The position numbers and the translations under genes were made by a program. Positions 1 through 7,127 of a stretch of DNA of 21,732 bases are shown here, piece after piece. Source of the stretch: CAYZFD01 sp964477735. Lineage in GTDB: Bacteria; Bacteroidota; Bacteroidia; Flavobacteriales; Flavobacteriaceae. The stretch is from positions 1 to 21,732 of the forward strand of contig CAYZFD010000026.1 of assembly GCA_964477735.1 (NCBI GenBank). Reading direction: 5' to 3'. How positions within the stretch are numbered: position 1 is the stretch's first letter; every line of letters begins with the position of its first letter. The notes beneath the pieces are model-generated. The model was not told the DNA's origin. It ran no database searches and worked only from the letters and a program-made list of their open reading frames with translations.

Positions 1-5
1 AAATT

Positions 6-50
6 CCCGTAATATCCTTTACTATAAGGTTTTACGGGTTTTTTATTTTT
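6..50 (+). terminator. Intrinsic terminator of an upstream plus-strand gene
   Basis: An inverted repeat pairs CCCGTAA (6-12) with TTACGGG (32-38), with a second inner pairing CCTT (16-19) to AAGG (26-29), and is followed by a T-rich run (39-50). The T tract is on the plus-strand side, so it should end a transcript entering from left of the window. No plus-strand coding region ends inside the window before it, so the gene it serves is not visible. Confidence 0.75.
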
Positions 51-70
51 ATATAACGAACCTTAGATCA

Positions 71-97
71 AAAAAAGAGGGGCCTATAGCCCCTCTT
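71..97 (-). terminator. Intrinsic terminator of the 120-914 membrane protein gene
   Basis: A perfect 9-bp stem, AAGAGGGGC (75-83) with GCCCCTCTT (89-97), has a 5-base loop and a run of A on its left, which reads as a U tract on the minus strand. It lies about 20 bases beyond the minus-strand stop codon at 120 and ends that transcription unit. With the plus-strand terminator at 6-50 it separates two convergent units. Confidence 0.8.
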
Positions 98-119
98 GAT
101 TTAATAAATAGCTTTTAAA

Positions 120-914
120 CTATTTTTTCATATTGATTGGAATCGAAGGAGATGAAATCCAATTGACCAATGTTGAGGCTAATGAATACAAGAAACTGTA
201 AACTGCCAATGAAACATACATTTTAACAAGCACTAGGATTACACCAAAATAGGCCATCACAACACTTGCCAAAGAAGCAAGGCTATAATCATCTCCCATA
301 GCACTCATAGAACCAGATAAATTTAAATCATTTAAGGAATCAAAAACACTTCCAATCACTTCAATTGGAGTGTCGTTTAGCACGCTCCCCAATACTTCCA
401 TTGGGAAGTCATATAGGGGCGCAACCATACCCAAGAAGTCTGAACCAGCTCCAGCCCATAGTGCAGTGTTTAGAAGCCATGCCAATGTGAGCGCAAAGGC
501 TGAAAAGAGTCCTAAAACTGCTGTAAATTCTCCAACTAATTTAACATTTATGAGAACAAAGTCTTTAAAAATAAGGTTTACAACACCATCGTGCTTGGCA
601 TCAAAAGCTTGACCTGCAGATCGGATTAGCTTGGCTAAAACAAAGGCCGCATACACAAACAACAACACAGACAATACGCTCCCCACCTGTGAAAGTGCAC
701 CATCAGAATTTGAAACAGCTTCAAAGCCAACTTTAATGGTTCCATAAAGAAAGACCAATAAAAACACAAAAGATGCATAGTTGTAAATGCACTTCAAGTG
801 TCCCCTAACACCCGATTGTGAATTGAAATCCGAAAGTTTGTCTGAAACCATATTTGTCTTCAGCAAACCTTCAACTTTTAGGGGTAAATCAAGAATTTTG
901 TTTAATAATTGCAT
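120..914 (-). CDS. Multi-pass membrane protein of unknown function
   Basis: This 264-residue protein is not recognised as a named family. It has strongly hydrophobic stretches at about residues 47-67, 77-97, 124-156 and 211-253, the last two long enough to hold more than one helix each, so four to six membrane passes are likely. There is no cleavable signal peptide; the first 40 residues are polar and probably cytoplasmic. Between the third and fourth stretch lies an acidic, Gly/Ser-rich loop (about 158-210) with two adjacent similar segments, PMEVLGSVLND (171-181) and PIEVIGSVFDS (183-193). The C-terminus ends in NMKK. It is a single-gene unit: a strong terminator follows it, and a candidate terminator of the ABC-F gene lies upstream. 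No exact -7 element was found before it. Reading frame and composition look like a real gene; function cannot be assigned. Confidence 0.75.
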   Translation of the reverse strand: MQLLNKILDLPLKVEGLLKTNMVSDKLSDFNSQSGVRGHLKCIYNYASFVFLLVFLYGTIKVGFEAVSNSDGALSQVGSVLSVLLFVYAAFVLAKLIRSAGQAFDAKHDGVVNLIFKDFVLINVKLVGEFTAVLGLFSAFALTLAWLLNTALWAGAGSDFLGMVAPLYDFPMEVLGSVLNDTPIEVIGSVFDSLNDLNLSGSMSAMGDDYSLASLASVVMAYFGVILVLVKMYVSLAVYSFLYSLASTLVNWISSPSIPINMKK

Positions 915-1010
915 AATATTTTGGTTTAATTGTTATTTAAAAGTATTAATTATTTAGCCCTCACAGGTGTTGTTTTAACAAATATTTAACGCTTAAATTT
1001 AACAATTATC

Positions 1011-1049
1011 AAAAAAAACAGGCTTGAAATGTAGTTTTAAAACTTCAAG
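1011..1049 (-). terminator. Candidate terminator after the ABC-F gene
   Basis: CTTGAA (1023-1028) pairs with TTCAAG (1044-1049), the loop holds the self-complementary GTTTTAAAAC, and eight A residues at 1011-1018 give a U tract on the minus strand four bases beyond the stem. It lies about 40 bases past the ABC-F stop. The stem is short and AT-rich, so confidence is moderate. The rest of the 915-1086 interval shows nothing else that I can support. Confidence 0.45.
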
Positions 1050-1086
1050 ATCTAAGGGTATAAGGCAAAAAATAAAATCAAATTGG

Positions 1087-2979
1087 CTAGAGCGATTCAA
1101 CTGCCTGTTCCCAAGCTTGAGTTAGTTGCGCTAATTCAGATTTTTTAGCATCATATTGCGCTAATGAAGTCGCGTTAACATCTGATGACTCATATTGATT
1201 GGCCATCTCTTTTTCTAAAGAATTTAACTCTGCCTCTAAGGTCGAAATTTTGTTTTCGAGCTTGTTAATTTTGTTGCTTAAAGCTTTTTGTTGGCTGTGA
1301 TCCTTTAGGACTTTCGGCTGGGATTTGTTTACGTCGGTTGAGATACTTTTTCGCTCCGCCTCTCTTAAATTGTCTAGCGACCGAACCTCTAAATAATTGG
1401 CAATATCCCCCAAAAAGGTGGTCAGTTTTCGGTTTCTAAATTCAATGATTTTTTCGCATAAGCCGTCCAAAAAATCCCTGTCGTGAGACACTAAGATCAA
1501 AGTGCCTTTAAATCCTGCCAGAGCCTCTTTCAATACTTGTTTGGACTGGATGTCTAAATGGTTGGTAGGTTCGTCCATGACCAAAACATTAAAGGGCTGT
1601 AACAACAGTTTGCACAGGGCAAGTCTGTTGCGCTCACCACCCGACAAAACTTTTACTTTTTTGTGCACCTCATCACCTCTAAACAAGAAAGCTCCGAGCA
1701 AGTCTCTAACCTGCGACCGATTGGTTTCACTTGCCGCATCGACGACGGTTTCTAAAATGGTTTTTTGGCCGTCGAGATATTCGGCTTGGTTTTGAGCAAA
1801 ATAACCCAATTGCACATTGTGCCCCAATTTGAGATGTCCTTTGTGCTCTAAACCCCCAACAATAATCTTGGCCAAAGTGGTTTTTCCTTGTCCATTTTGC
1901 CCAACAAAGGCAATTTTTTCACCTCTAGAAATATTTAAATCAACGTGATCAAGAACCATGTTTTGGTCATAGTTTTTAGAAATATTTTCGAGCTCTATCA
2001 CAACTTTACCAGGCTGAATGGCTTCAGGAAATCGAATTTGGAGAGAAGACGTAGAGACCTCATCGACTTCTATTCGATCGATTTTATCGAGCTTTTTAAT
2101 GAGTGATTGTGCCATGGTGGCCTTTGAGGCTTTAGCCCTAAAACGTTCGATTAAACGTTCGGTTTGTGCAATTTGTTTTTCCTGATTTTTTTGTGCAGCT
2201 AGTTGCTGTGTTCGCATTTCGTCGCGAAGCAACAAATATTCGGAATAGGGCTTTTTATAATCATACATTCTGTGCCCCACCAGTTCAATGGTTCTATTGG
2301 TGACATGATCCAAAAACATTTTATCATGAGAAACCAATACAAGGGCTCCTGAAAAACTTTTTAAAAAACCCTCGAACCAAATAATAGATTCAATGTCAAG
2401 ATGGTTTGTAGGCTCGTCAAGAAGAAGCACATCGTTATTTTGTAACAGCAGTTTTGCCAGCTCAATTCGCATGCGCCATCCTCCAGAGAAAGTGCTTGTA
2501 GATCTGTCTAGATCTGATGAAGAAAAGCCCAAGCCCTTAAGAATTCTTTCTGTTTCTCCAGGGTATTGATATCCTCCTAGCATCTCAAACCTTGTAGTGG
2601 TGTCGCTCAAAGCTACCATGAGGTCGTGATACCCTTCACTCTCATAATCTGTTCTTTCGTTCAGTTGCTGGTTAATTTGCTGCAGTTCCGCCTCAATCTT
2701 CATCAGTTCGGCAAAAGCTGTATAGGCTTCTTCGCGAACAGTGTTTCCTTCGGCAAAATCGATGTCTTGCTTTAGAAATCCTATTTTGATGTGCTTTTCT
2801 TTTGCTATCTGACCACGATCAGATTCGAGATCGCCAGCAAGAATTTTAAGCAGCGTTGATTTTCCCGCACCATTTTTACCAATTAACCCCACACGATCAC
2901 CACTGCCTAGTCTAAAGCTGAGAGATTCGAAAAGTGCACTCCCCGAAAATGAAAGCGATAAATCGTGTATGTTTAGCAT
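1087..2979 (-). CDS. ABC-F family ATPase (translation factor type)
   Basis: This 630-residue soluble protein has two ATP-binding cassettes in tandem and no membrane segments, the layout of ABC-F proteins, which bind the ribosome E site and act on stalled or antibiotic-bound ribosomes. Cassette 1 has Walker A GKNGAGKS (34-41), signature FSGGW (164-168) and Walker B LLLDEPTNHLD (185-195). Cassette 2 has Walker A GQNGQGKT (360-367), signature LSGGE (445-449) and Walker B VMDEPTNHLD (467-476). The linker between them (about 240-320) is charged and helical, as in the tRNA-contacting motif of the family. Residues about 565-630 form a Lys/Glu-rich coiled coil as in Uup/YheS-like members. Both catalytic Glu residues are present, so both sites should hydrolyse ATP. 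The sequence does not show whether it is a housekeeping or antibiotic-protection type; the conserved surroundings suggest housekeeping. It is divergent from the DUF983 gene and shares a compact promoter region with it. Confidence 0.93.
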   Translation of the reverse strand: MLNIHDLSLSFSGSALFESLSFRLGSGDRVGLIGKNGAGKSTLLKILAGDLESDRGQIAKEKHIKIGFLKQDIDFAEGNTVREEAYTAFAELMKIEAELQQINQQLNERTDYESEGYHDLMVALSDTTTRFEMLGGYQYPGETERILKGLGFSSSDLDRSTSTFSGGWRMRIELAKLLLQNNDVLLLDEPTNHLDIESIIWFEGFLKSFSGALVLVSHDKMFLDHVTNRTIELVGHRMYDYKKPYSEYLLLRDEMRTQQLAAQKNQEKQIAQTERLIERFRAKASKATMAQSLIKKLDKIDRIEVDEVSTSSLQIRFPEAIQPGKVVIELENISKNYDQNMVLDHVDLNISRGEKIAFVGQNGQGKTTLAKIIVGGLEHKGHLKLGHNVQLGYFAQNQAEYLDGQKTILETVVDAASETNRSQVRDLLGAFLFRGDEVHKKVKVLSGGERNRLALCKLLLQPFNVLVMDEPTNHLDIQSKQVLKEALAGFKGTLILVSHDRDFLDGLCEKIIEFRNRKLTTFLGDIANYLEVRSLDNLREAERKSISTDVNKSQPKVLKDHSQQKALSNKINKLENKISTLEAELNSLEKEMANQYESSDVNATSLAQYDAKKSELAQLTQAWEQAVESL

Positions 2980-3015
2980 CGTAACTTGTGTTACATTTAT
3001 TAAAAGGACTTCAAT

Positions 3016-3023
3016 TACATTTG
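3016..3023 (+). promoter_or_regulatory. -7 element TACATTTG before the DUF983 gene
   Basis: The octamer matches the Bacteroidota primary sigma factor -7 consensus TAnnTTTG exactly. It lies 31 bases before the ATG at 3055, giving a predicted start of transcription near 3030. No well-spaced -33 TTG was found; the nearest, at 2986-2988, is 27 bases upstream, which is long. Confidence 0.55.
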
Positions 3024-3031
3024 CAAAAGTA
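3024..3031 (-). promoter_or_regulatory. -7 element TACTTTTG before the ABC-F gene
   Basis: On the minus strand this octamer matches TAnnTTTG exactly. It lies 44 bases upstream of the ABC-F start codon (2979) and directly abuts the opposite-strand element at 3016-3023, so the two promoters would compete for the same DNA. No clear -33 element was seen. Confidence 0.55.
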
Positions 3032-3054
3032 CTTCAATAAAGTTAAACCCTAGG

Positions 3055-3450
3055 ATGATAAAAGGTCAAAAATTATATAGCATTTTTAAAGGGCGGTGTC
3101 CTAAATGTCATGAGGGAGACATGTATGAAAACAAAAATCCTTTTGTTTTTGGTGAAACCCTTAAAATGAAAGAACGTTGCGAGGTCTGCGGCCTAAAATA
3201 CAAAATAGAACCCTCGTTTTTTTATGGTGCTATGTATGTCAGCTATGCCCTTGGAGTAGCCCTAGGAGTTGCTGTTTTCATAACCGCACACTTCATTCTT
3301 AGTCTGTCTATTCTCAAAGCTTTTTGGACAATTGTTTTGGCCTTGCTGCTGCTCTATCCTATTTTAATGCGAATGGCACGCAACATTTGGATCAATATTT
3401 TTGTGCACTACAACCCCCCTCCTACTCAAAAGGAAAACGACAAAGATTAA
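3055..3450 (+). CDS. DUF983 family small membrane protein
   Basis: This 131-residue protein matches the DUF983 pattern: an N-terminal basic segment, two CxxC pairs (C15/C18 in GRCPKC, C42/C45 in ERCEVC) that would hold a zinc ion, the motif EPSFFYGAMYVSY (52-64), and two hydrophobic helices (about 58-82 and 86-106). The C-terminal tail is polar and Pro/Lys-rich. The family has no established biochemical role; a small metal-binding membrane protein is as far as the sequence goes. An exact -7 element at 3016-3023 supports the start at 3055. Its last 29 bases overlap the 3' end of the convergent FAD oxidoreductase gene, and no terminator stem was seen between them. Confidence 0.88.
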   Translation: MIKGQKLYSIFKGRCPKCHEGDMYENKNPFVFGETLKMKERCEVCGLKYKIEPSFFYGAMYVSYALGVALGVAVFITAHFILSLSILKAFWTIVLALLLLYPILMRMARNIWINIFVHYNPPPTQKENDKD

Positions 3451-4471
3451 TCTCCGCCTCTAAGGGTTTACCCTCTTCAATATGCTCAATGAGTCGTTGG
3501 GCAGCATAGGGTGCCAAAAGCACACCACGTGTGCCTAAACCATTTAAAAGATGAATGTTTTTAAAATTTGGATGCGTTCCCACTAAGGGGCGACGGTCTG
3601 TGACGGTGGGGCGAATTCCAACAACCACCTGCTCTATAATGAAATCAACTGAAATCAATTGCTTTAATTTTTTAATAAGAAAAGCTTGTCCTTCAACAGT
3701 AGGTTCTAGAGAATGGTCGTGCCAATCGTAGGTAGCGCCAACCCAATATCTCGAATTTTCTAGCGGGATAAGAAAAATAGCAGACTTCAATATACCCTCT
3801 AAAACTAGTTTCGGAGCATGTATTATCAGAGACTGGCCTTTGGTGCCCACAAGCGGTAACTGTTTAAAGAAAGGATTTTTTTTGAGACCCATGCCCTCAC
3901 AAAAGACAATATGCTTGGCTTCAATGTTCATGTATCGAAGCGCCTGGCCATCTTGTTGGAGTGCTGAAAATTCAAAAGCTTGGTTGATTAAGCGTCCTTG
4001 ATTCAAAAGCATGCTTGCATAGGCCGAAACCAATGCTTTGGTATCTATTCGACCAGTGTGCTGAACATGGCCCACCCCAAAAGGAGCAAGTACACCTGGC
4101 CAATCGATGTTCGTCGGGAGTGGCTTCATGAATGGCGAAAGCGCAGGCTGTTGAGCGGCATGAACCCAATGATTGTGCTGGGCTGCATTGGAAAATTTAT
4201 AGAAGATAGACTGTTTATAGTCGAGTTTTTTATTGATTTGAAGGGAGATTTTTCGATATACCTCTGGGCTTGATGCCATCAATTCAGAGGCTTTCCAGGC
4301 GGCTGTGAATCGTTTTAAAACCACAGGATTGTAGAGCCCTGCCGCAGCAGTTGAAGCGGTAGGAAGTGCTTGATGGGCGAACACGGTATGGGAAAGGTTT
4401 CTTTTATTGAGTGCCTCACAAACGGCGATTCCAGCCAACCCAGCACCCACAATAATATAATCGACTTTCAT
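3422..4471 (-). CDS. FAD-dependent oxidoreductase, DAO (amino-acid oxidase) fold
   Basis: This 349-residue protein begins with a dinucleotide-binding motif, VGAGLAG (8-14, with G9, G11 and G14), followed by a typical beta-alpha-beta. Near the C-terminus it has GIRPTVTDRRPLVG and LNGLGTRGVLLAPY, the FAD-contacting signature of the D-amino-acid oxidase / glycine oxidase / MnmC-C superfamily. No signal peptide or membrane segment is seen, so it should be cytoplasmic. The substrate cannot be read from the sequence: an amino acid or an imine/enamine by-product is possible. It starts six bases after the U tract of the terminator that follows gldN, so its transcription must come from read-through or from a promoter inside gldN. 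It overlaps the convergent DUF983 gene by 29 bases at the 3' end. Fold assignment is firm, specific function is not. Confidence 0.85.
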   Translation of the reverse strand: MKVDYIIVGAGLAGIAVCEALNKRNLSHTVFAHQALPTASTAAAGLYNPVVLKRFTAAWKASELMASSPEVYRKISLQINKKLDYKQSIFYKFSNAAQHNHWVHAAQQPALSPFMKPLPTNIDWPGVLAPFGVGHVQHTGRIDTKALVSAYASMLLNQGRLINQAFEFSALQQDGQALRYMNIEAKHIVFCEGMGLKKNPFFKQLPLVGTKGQSLIIHAPKLVLEGILKSAIFLIPLENSRYWVGATYDWHDHSLEPTVEGQAFLIKKLKQLISVDFIIEQVVVGIRPTVTDRRPLVGTHPNFKNIHLLNGLGTRGVLLAPYAAQRLIEHIEEGKPLEAEINLCRFPFE

Positions 4472-4474
4472 GCC

Positions 4475-4504
4475 AACAAAAAAGCCCCGATGGATCGAGG
4501 CTTT
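4475..4504 (-). terminator. Intrinsic terminator after gldN
   Basis: AAAGCC (4481-4486) pairs with GGCTTT (4499-4504); inside it CGAT pairs with ATCG after one mismatch. The minus-strand product ends in a T run interrupted by one G (4475-4483). It starts three bases after the gldN stop codon and ends just before the ATG of the FAD oxidoreductase at 4471. It marks the end of the gldKLMN transcript. Confidence 0.7.
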
Positions 4505-4507
4505 AGT

Positions 4508-5401
4508 TTAGTTTTCCCACATATCCTGCTCAAAATCACGAATTTTGTTTTTGATACGTTCAGACTCGAGTATCTGCATAAGGGCATCTTCATAAACATA
4601 GTCTGTAACTTGACGGTCTTCCTGCACATTATCTTCTTTATAAATATACCCCGAAAAACGACGAGCATTGAGCATCATGTCATAATTGAGAGGTTGAGAG
4701 GAATTGCGATTGTTAAATACCAGTGCCTCGTGCAGCACTTCTCTTGCATGTGGATACCAAACCCAAAACAATTCAACCATGTCGGGATCTTCAGCATCGA
4801 TAAAATTTACATCGGGAGCCACAGGGGCAATTCCCAATATACGGTAACGCATTTCACCTAAACGTTTGTCGAAATACCAGATTCCTTTAATGTGGAAAGC
4901 TTCGATGTCGGCAGCAGTGATGTTGCGTTTGGTCACATATTCTTCTGAGATTTTCTCTCCAGCATTGATCTGATCATAACCCATTTCAAGGGTGTCCACT
5001 TTTTGCAATGCTGCACTGATTTCGGAGAGTTGACGCTTTTCGTTGAAATATGAATCTGTGTAAATGTGTTTAATCTTACCGTTCTTAATGTTTTTCATCA
5101 AAACATCATATAAAGAGCGACGCTTAGAGCTGATGTTGATGGTGTCTGTGGGATAATAGTAGGGGAAGTTTACACGTTCATCCAAATCGACTTTCTCCCA
5201 AACAGTTTTAGACCATAATACATCACGATCATCTACATAGGCATATTCAATAGGTTCATTAAAATCGGCAGCCACTTGTGCGTCCGTTTTAATACCTACC
5301 GTCTCTGGTTCTTTGGCATTAAGAAGGTTGGCTTGAGACCAACCGCTCAAAGACAAGACTAAAAACCCTAATGTAAACAAAGTGTGTTTTTTCATGGCCA
5401 T
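4508..5401 (-). CDS. gldN: Gliding motility / type IX secretion ring protein GldN
   Basis: This 297-residue secreted protein is GldN (PorN in Porphyromonas), which with the lipoprotein GldK forms the periplasmic ring of the type IX secretion system under the outer membrane. It has a signal peptide (basic start, hydrophobic core FTLGFLVLSLSG, cleavage near GWSQ|A), followed by NLLNAKEPETVG and the conserved core with DVLWSKTVWEKVDLDERVN. Late motifs include GIWYFDKRLGEMRYRILGIAP and the Trp-rich FWVWYPHAREVLH, typical of the family. No paralogue GldO lies beside it. The start at 5401 (MAMKKH) is three bases beyond the gldM stop; the second Met at 5395 would give an equally good signal peptide and cannot be excluded. 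It is the last gene of the gldKLMN operon, closed by a terminator. Confidence 0.93.
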   Translation of the reverse strand: MAMKKHTLFTLGFLVLSLSGWSQANLLNAKEPETVGIKTDAQVAADFNEPIEYAYVDDRDVLWSKTVWEKVDLDERVNFPYYYPTDTINISSKRRSLYDVLMKNIKNGKIKHIYTDSYFNEKRQLSEISAALQKVDTLEMGYDQINAGEKISEEYVTKRNITAADIEAFHIKGIWYFDKRLGEMRYRILGIAPVAPDVNFIDAEDPDMVELFWVWYPHAREVLHEALVFNNRNSSQPLNYDMMLNARRFSGYIYKEDNVQEDRQVTDYVYEDALMQILESERIKNKIRDFEQDMWEN

Positions 5402-5404
5402 AAT

Positions 5405-7125
5405 TTAATCCACCAAGTCGATTAACACTGGTGATACTTTTTTTAGTTTATAACTTCGGTTGTTAGAAATAGAGGCGTTGATGTCAAATATTTGTATGGT
5501 TTCACCTCTTTTAGCGCGTCTTAAAGCATTTTTGGCATTATTGTTCAACTTGTTGCCACTCACCAATACCGTGGGTTGTCCAGGAACTTTAAACTTAAAC
5601 TCATTGACCACTAATTTTAAATCAAAGTCAAAATCTTCAAGAACAGCACCAATAGTGGCGATTTCAACATTTCGTCGAGGCAATTTAATTTGATCTGTTT
5701 GGCCACTAATGGTTCCAGAGGGTCTGGGGATGTCTTTAATTCTGAACACTGTAGGCGTGGAAATGCGCTGCCCATCGGGCAAAGTCCCCGAAGCAGTTAT
5801 GGTTACTTCACGTCCTGTGCCTGGGTTGAGAATGTATTTACTGCCTGATGCTTTTCTTAGACCTGGCGCAGAGGCATTGACCAAATTGTCGGAAATTCCA
5901 GGGATAGAGATGGTCATTGGGTTTTCTACACCCCTATAAACCACGTTCATCTTATCGGCTGAAATCACAGCGGCATTGGGTTTGGTAATCACCGAAAAAC
6001 TTTGGTTTACTGGAACAACCACTTCCTCACCGTCCTGAGTGAAAATGAGGTTTCCAGTAATTTCATGATCACCCGCACGACCCGCATTGGCTTTGAGCTG
6101 CACACGACCATCTAAAATTGAATATTCACTAGAAGAAAGGGCGCGTCCATCCAATTTCAATTCAACTCGATTGGGTTTGGTGGTAGCGTCTTTCCTTCCT
6201 AAAACAATGTTACCATCAAAAGTTTCGTTTTGATAATAGGCAGACTTCGGNNNNNNNNNNNNNNNNNNNNNNNNNNNNNNNNNNNNNNNNNNNNNNNNNN
6301 NNNNNNNNNNNNNNNNNNNNNNNNNNNNNNNNNNNNNNNNNNNNNNNNNNTTCCTAAAACAATGTTACCATCAAAAGTTTCGTTTTGATAATAGGCAGAC
6401 TTCGGAGTTTCGAGTAGGGTTGTGTAATTGCTATAGGATACTTCGGCCGTAAGTTGACCTTCTAACATTGCAGAAAGAATTTCGCTTTCCGTGTTTTTGA
6501 TATCTGTTTGAATTTGTGAAATTTTAGTCAGTGAAGTGATGAGCGGAAAACCTTCAAACTCATAATTGAGCCAATCGACTGATTTACCTTCACGATTTTT
6601 CACTTTACCAGTTTCACCTCCCGTATCAAAATTGGCAGTGACTGCACTTTGTATCCCTTTAAAACGCTCACCGAGAACGCTTACAATGCCTTGGCGGTAA
6701 TGGTCTATATTCTTGACAAAAGTTTTACCGTAGGGGGAATAATTATCTCCATTAAAAAACAATTGATCGAGATAGTCCGTTTTGTCCATCAATTCATAAT
6801 CTTCAGGATCTTTAACTGAGGATTTCATTTGCGTTTTGAGGGAATCGAGATAGTTGAACAAGGACGCAGAAAGCGTTTTTACTTGTTTAGCATTTTCGAA
6901 AAGCGCACCATATTTTTCCTCGTTTTCACTAGCCTTTACTGCTAAGCCTTCGAAGGCTAAGGCATTTTTTTCGGAGGCCTTCGCACTGTTCGACACGAGT
7001 CGCTTATTGATTTGGCCAAAAGCAGACAACACCTCTTTACTCATGTTCAACGCTAACATTGCGATGAACACAAGATACATGAGGTTAATCATTTTTTGCC
7101 GAGATGATTCGTTAGATCCTGCCAT
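5405..7125 (-). CDS. gldM: Gliding/T9SS motor protein GldM, split by an assembly gap
   Basis: GldM is the stator-rotor partner of GldL in the proton-driven motor of gliding and type IX secretion, with one inner-membrane helix and a long periplasmic arm. The N-terminus has R9 in ESSRQKMINL, then the single membrane helix (about 12-34), then the periplasmic domains. The reading frame breaks at a 100-N run (6251-6350). The 55 bases on each side of the run (6196-6250 and 6351-6405) are identical. Collapsing the N run and one copy removes 155 bases and joins LLETPKSAYYQNETF to GRKDATTKPNRVELKLDG in one frame of 522 codons, i.e. 521 residues, close to the roughly 510-520 usual for GldM. So the gene is most likely intact in the organism. 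The apparent separate 251-residue reading frame starting at 6160 is the C-terminal half, not a gene. Spacing is two bases after gldL and three before gldN. Confidence 0.93.
6196..6250. repeat. 55-bp exact repeat, copy 1 (contig-end overlap)
   Basis: Identical over 55 bases to 6351-6405 and directly abutting the N run. It codes for the same GldM segment (PKSAYYQNETFDGNIVLG) in the frame of the C-terminal half. It is best read as the same genomic DNA represented at the ends of two contigs rather than a biological duplication. Confidence 0.9.
6251..6350. other. Assembly gap of exactly 100 N
   Basis: A run of 100 unknown bases, a conventional scaffold-join length, inside gldM. Because both flanks are the same 55 bases, the true gap size is probably negative: the contigs overlap and no sequence is missing. 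Confidence 0.95.
6351..6405. repeat. 55-bp exact repeat, copy 2 (contig-end overlap)
   Basis: Second copy of 6196-6250, immediately right of the N run, in the reading frame of the N-terminal half of GldM. Merging the two copies restores the gene. Confidence 0.9.
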
Positions 7126-7127
7126 CT

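Noticed and set aside
915..1010. Promoter for the 120-914 membrane protein
   Set aside because: The nearest candidate reads AATATTTG on the minus strand, which misses the TA of the -7 consensus by one base, and no other exact match was seen, so none was annotated.
1502..1795. Plus-strand open frame of 97 codons inside the ABC-F gene
   Set aside because: It lies opposite the highly conserved second ATPase cassette and its translation has no family features; a shadow frame.
1087..2979. Antibiotic-resistance ABC-F determinant
   Set aside because: Nothing in the sequence separates it from housekeeping Uup/YheS-like proteins. It has a C-terminal coiled coil, and the surroundings are conserved core genes with no mobile element.
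4370..4861. 163-residue plus-strand open frame
   Set aside because: It is antisense to two well-supported genes (FAD oxidoreductase and gldN), crosses their junction, and has no recognisable domain.
5405..6160. Separate 251-residue gene starting MKLDGRALSS
   Set aside because: It is the C-terminal half of GldM; the frame continues upstream through GRKDATTKPNRVE to the 55-base repeat, and merging the contig ends joins it to the N-terminal half.
6196..6405. Attachment site or insertion flanked by 55-bp direct repeats
   Set aside because: The sequence between the repeats is exactly 100 N, a scaffold placeholder, and merging the repeats restores a full-length core gene. A mobile element is not needed to explain it.
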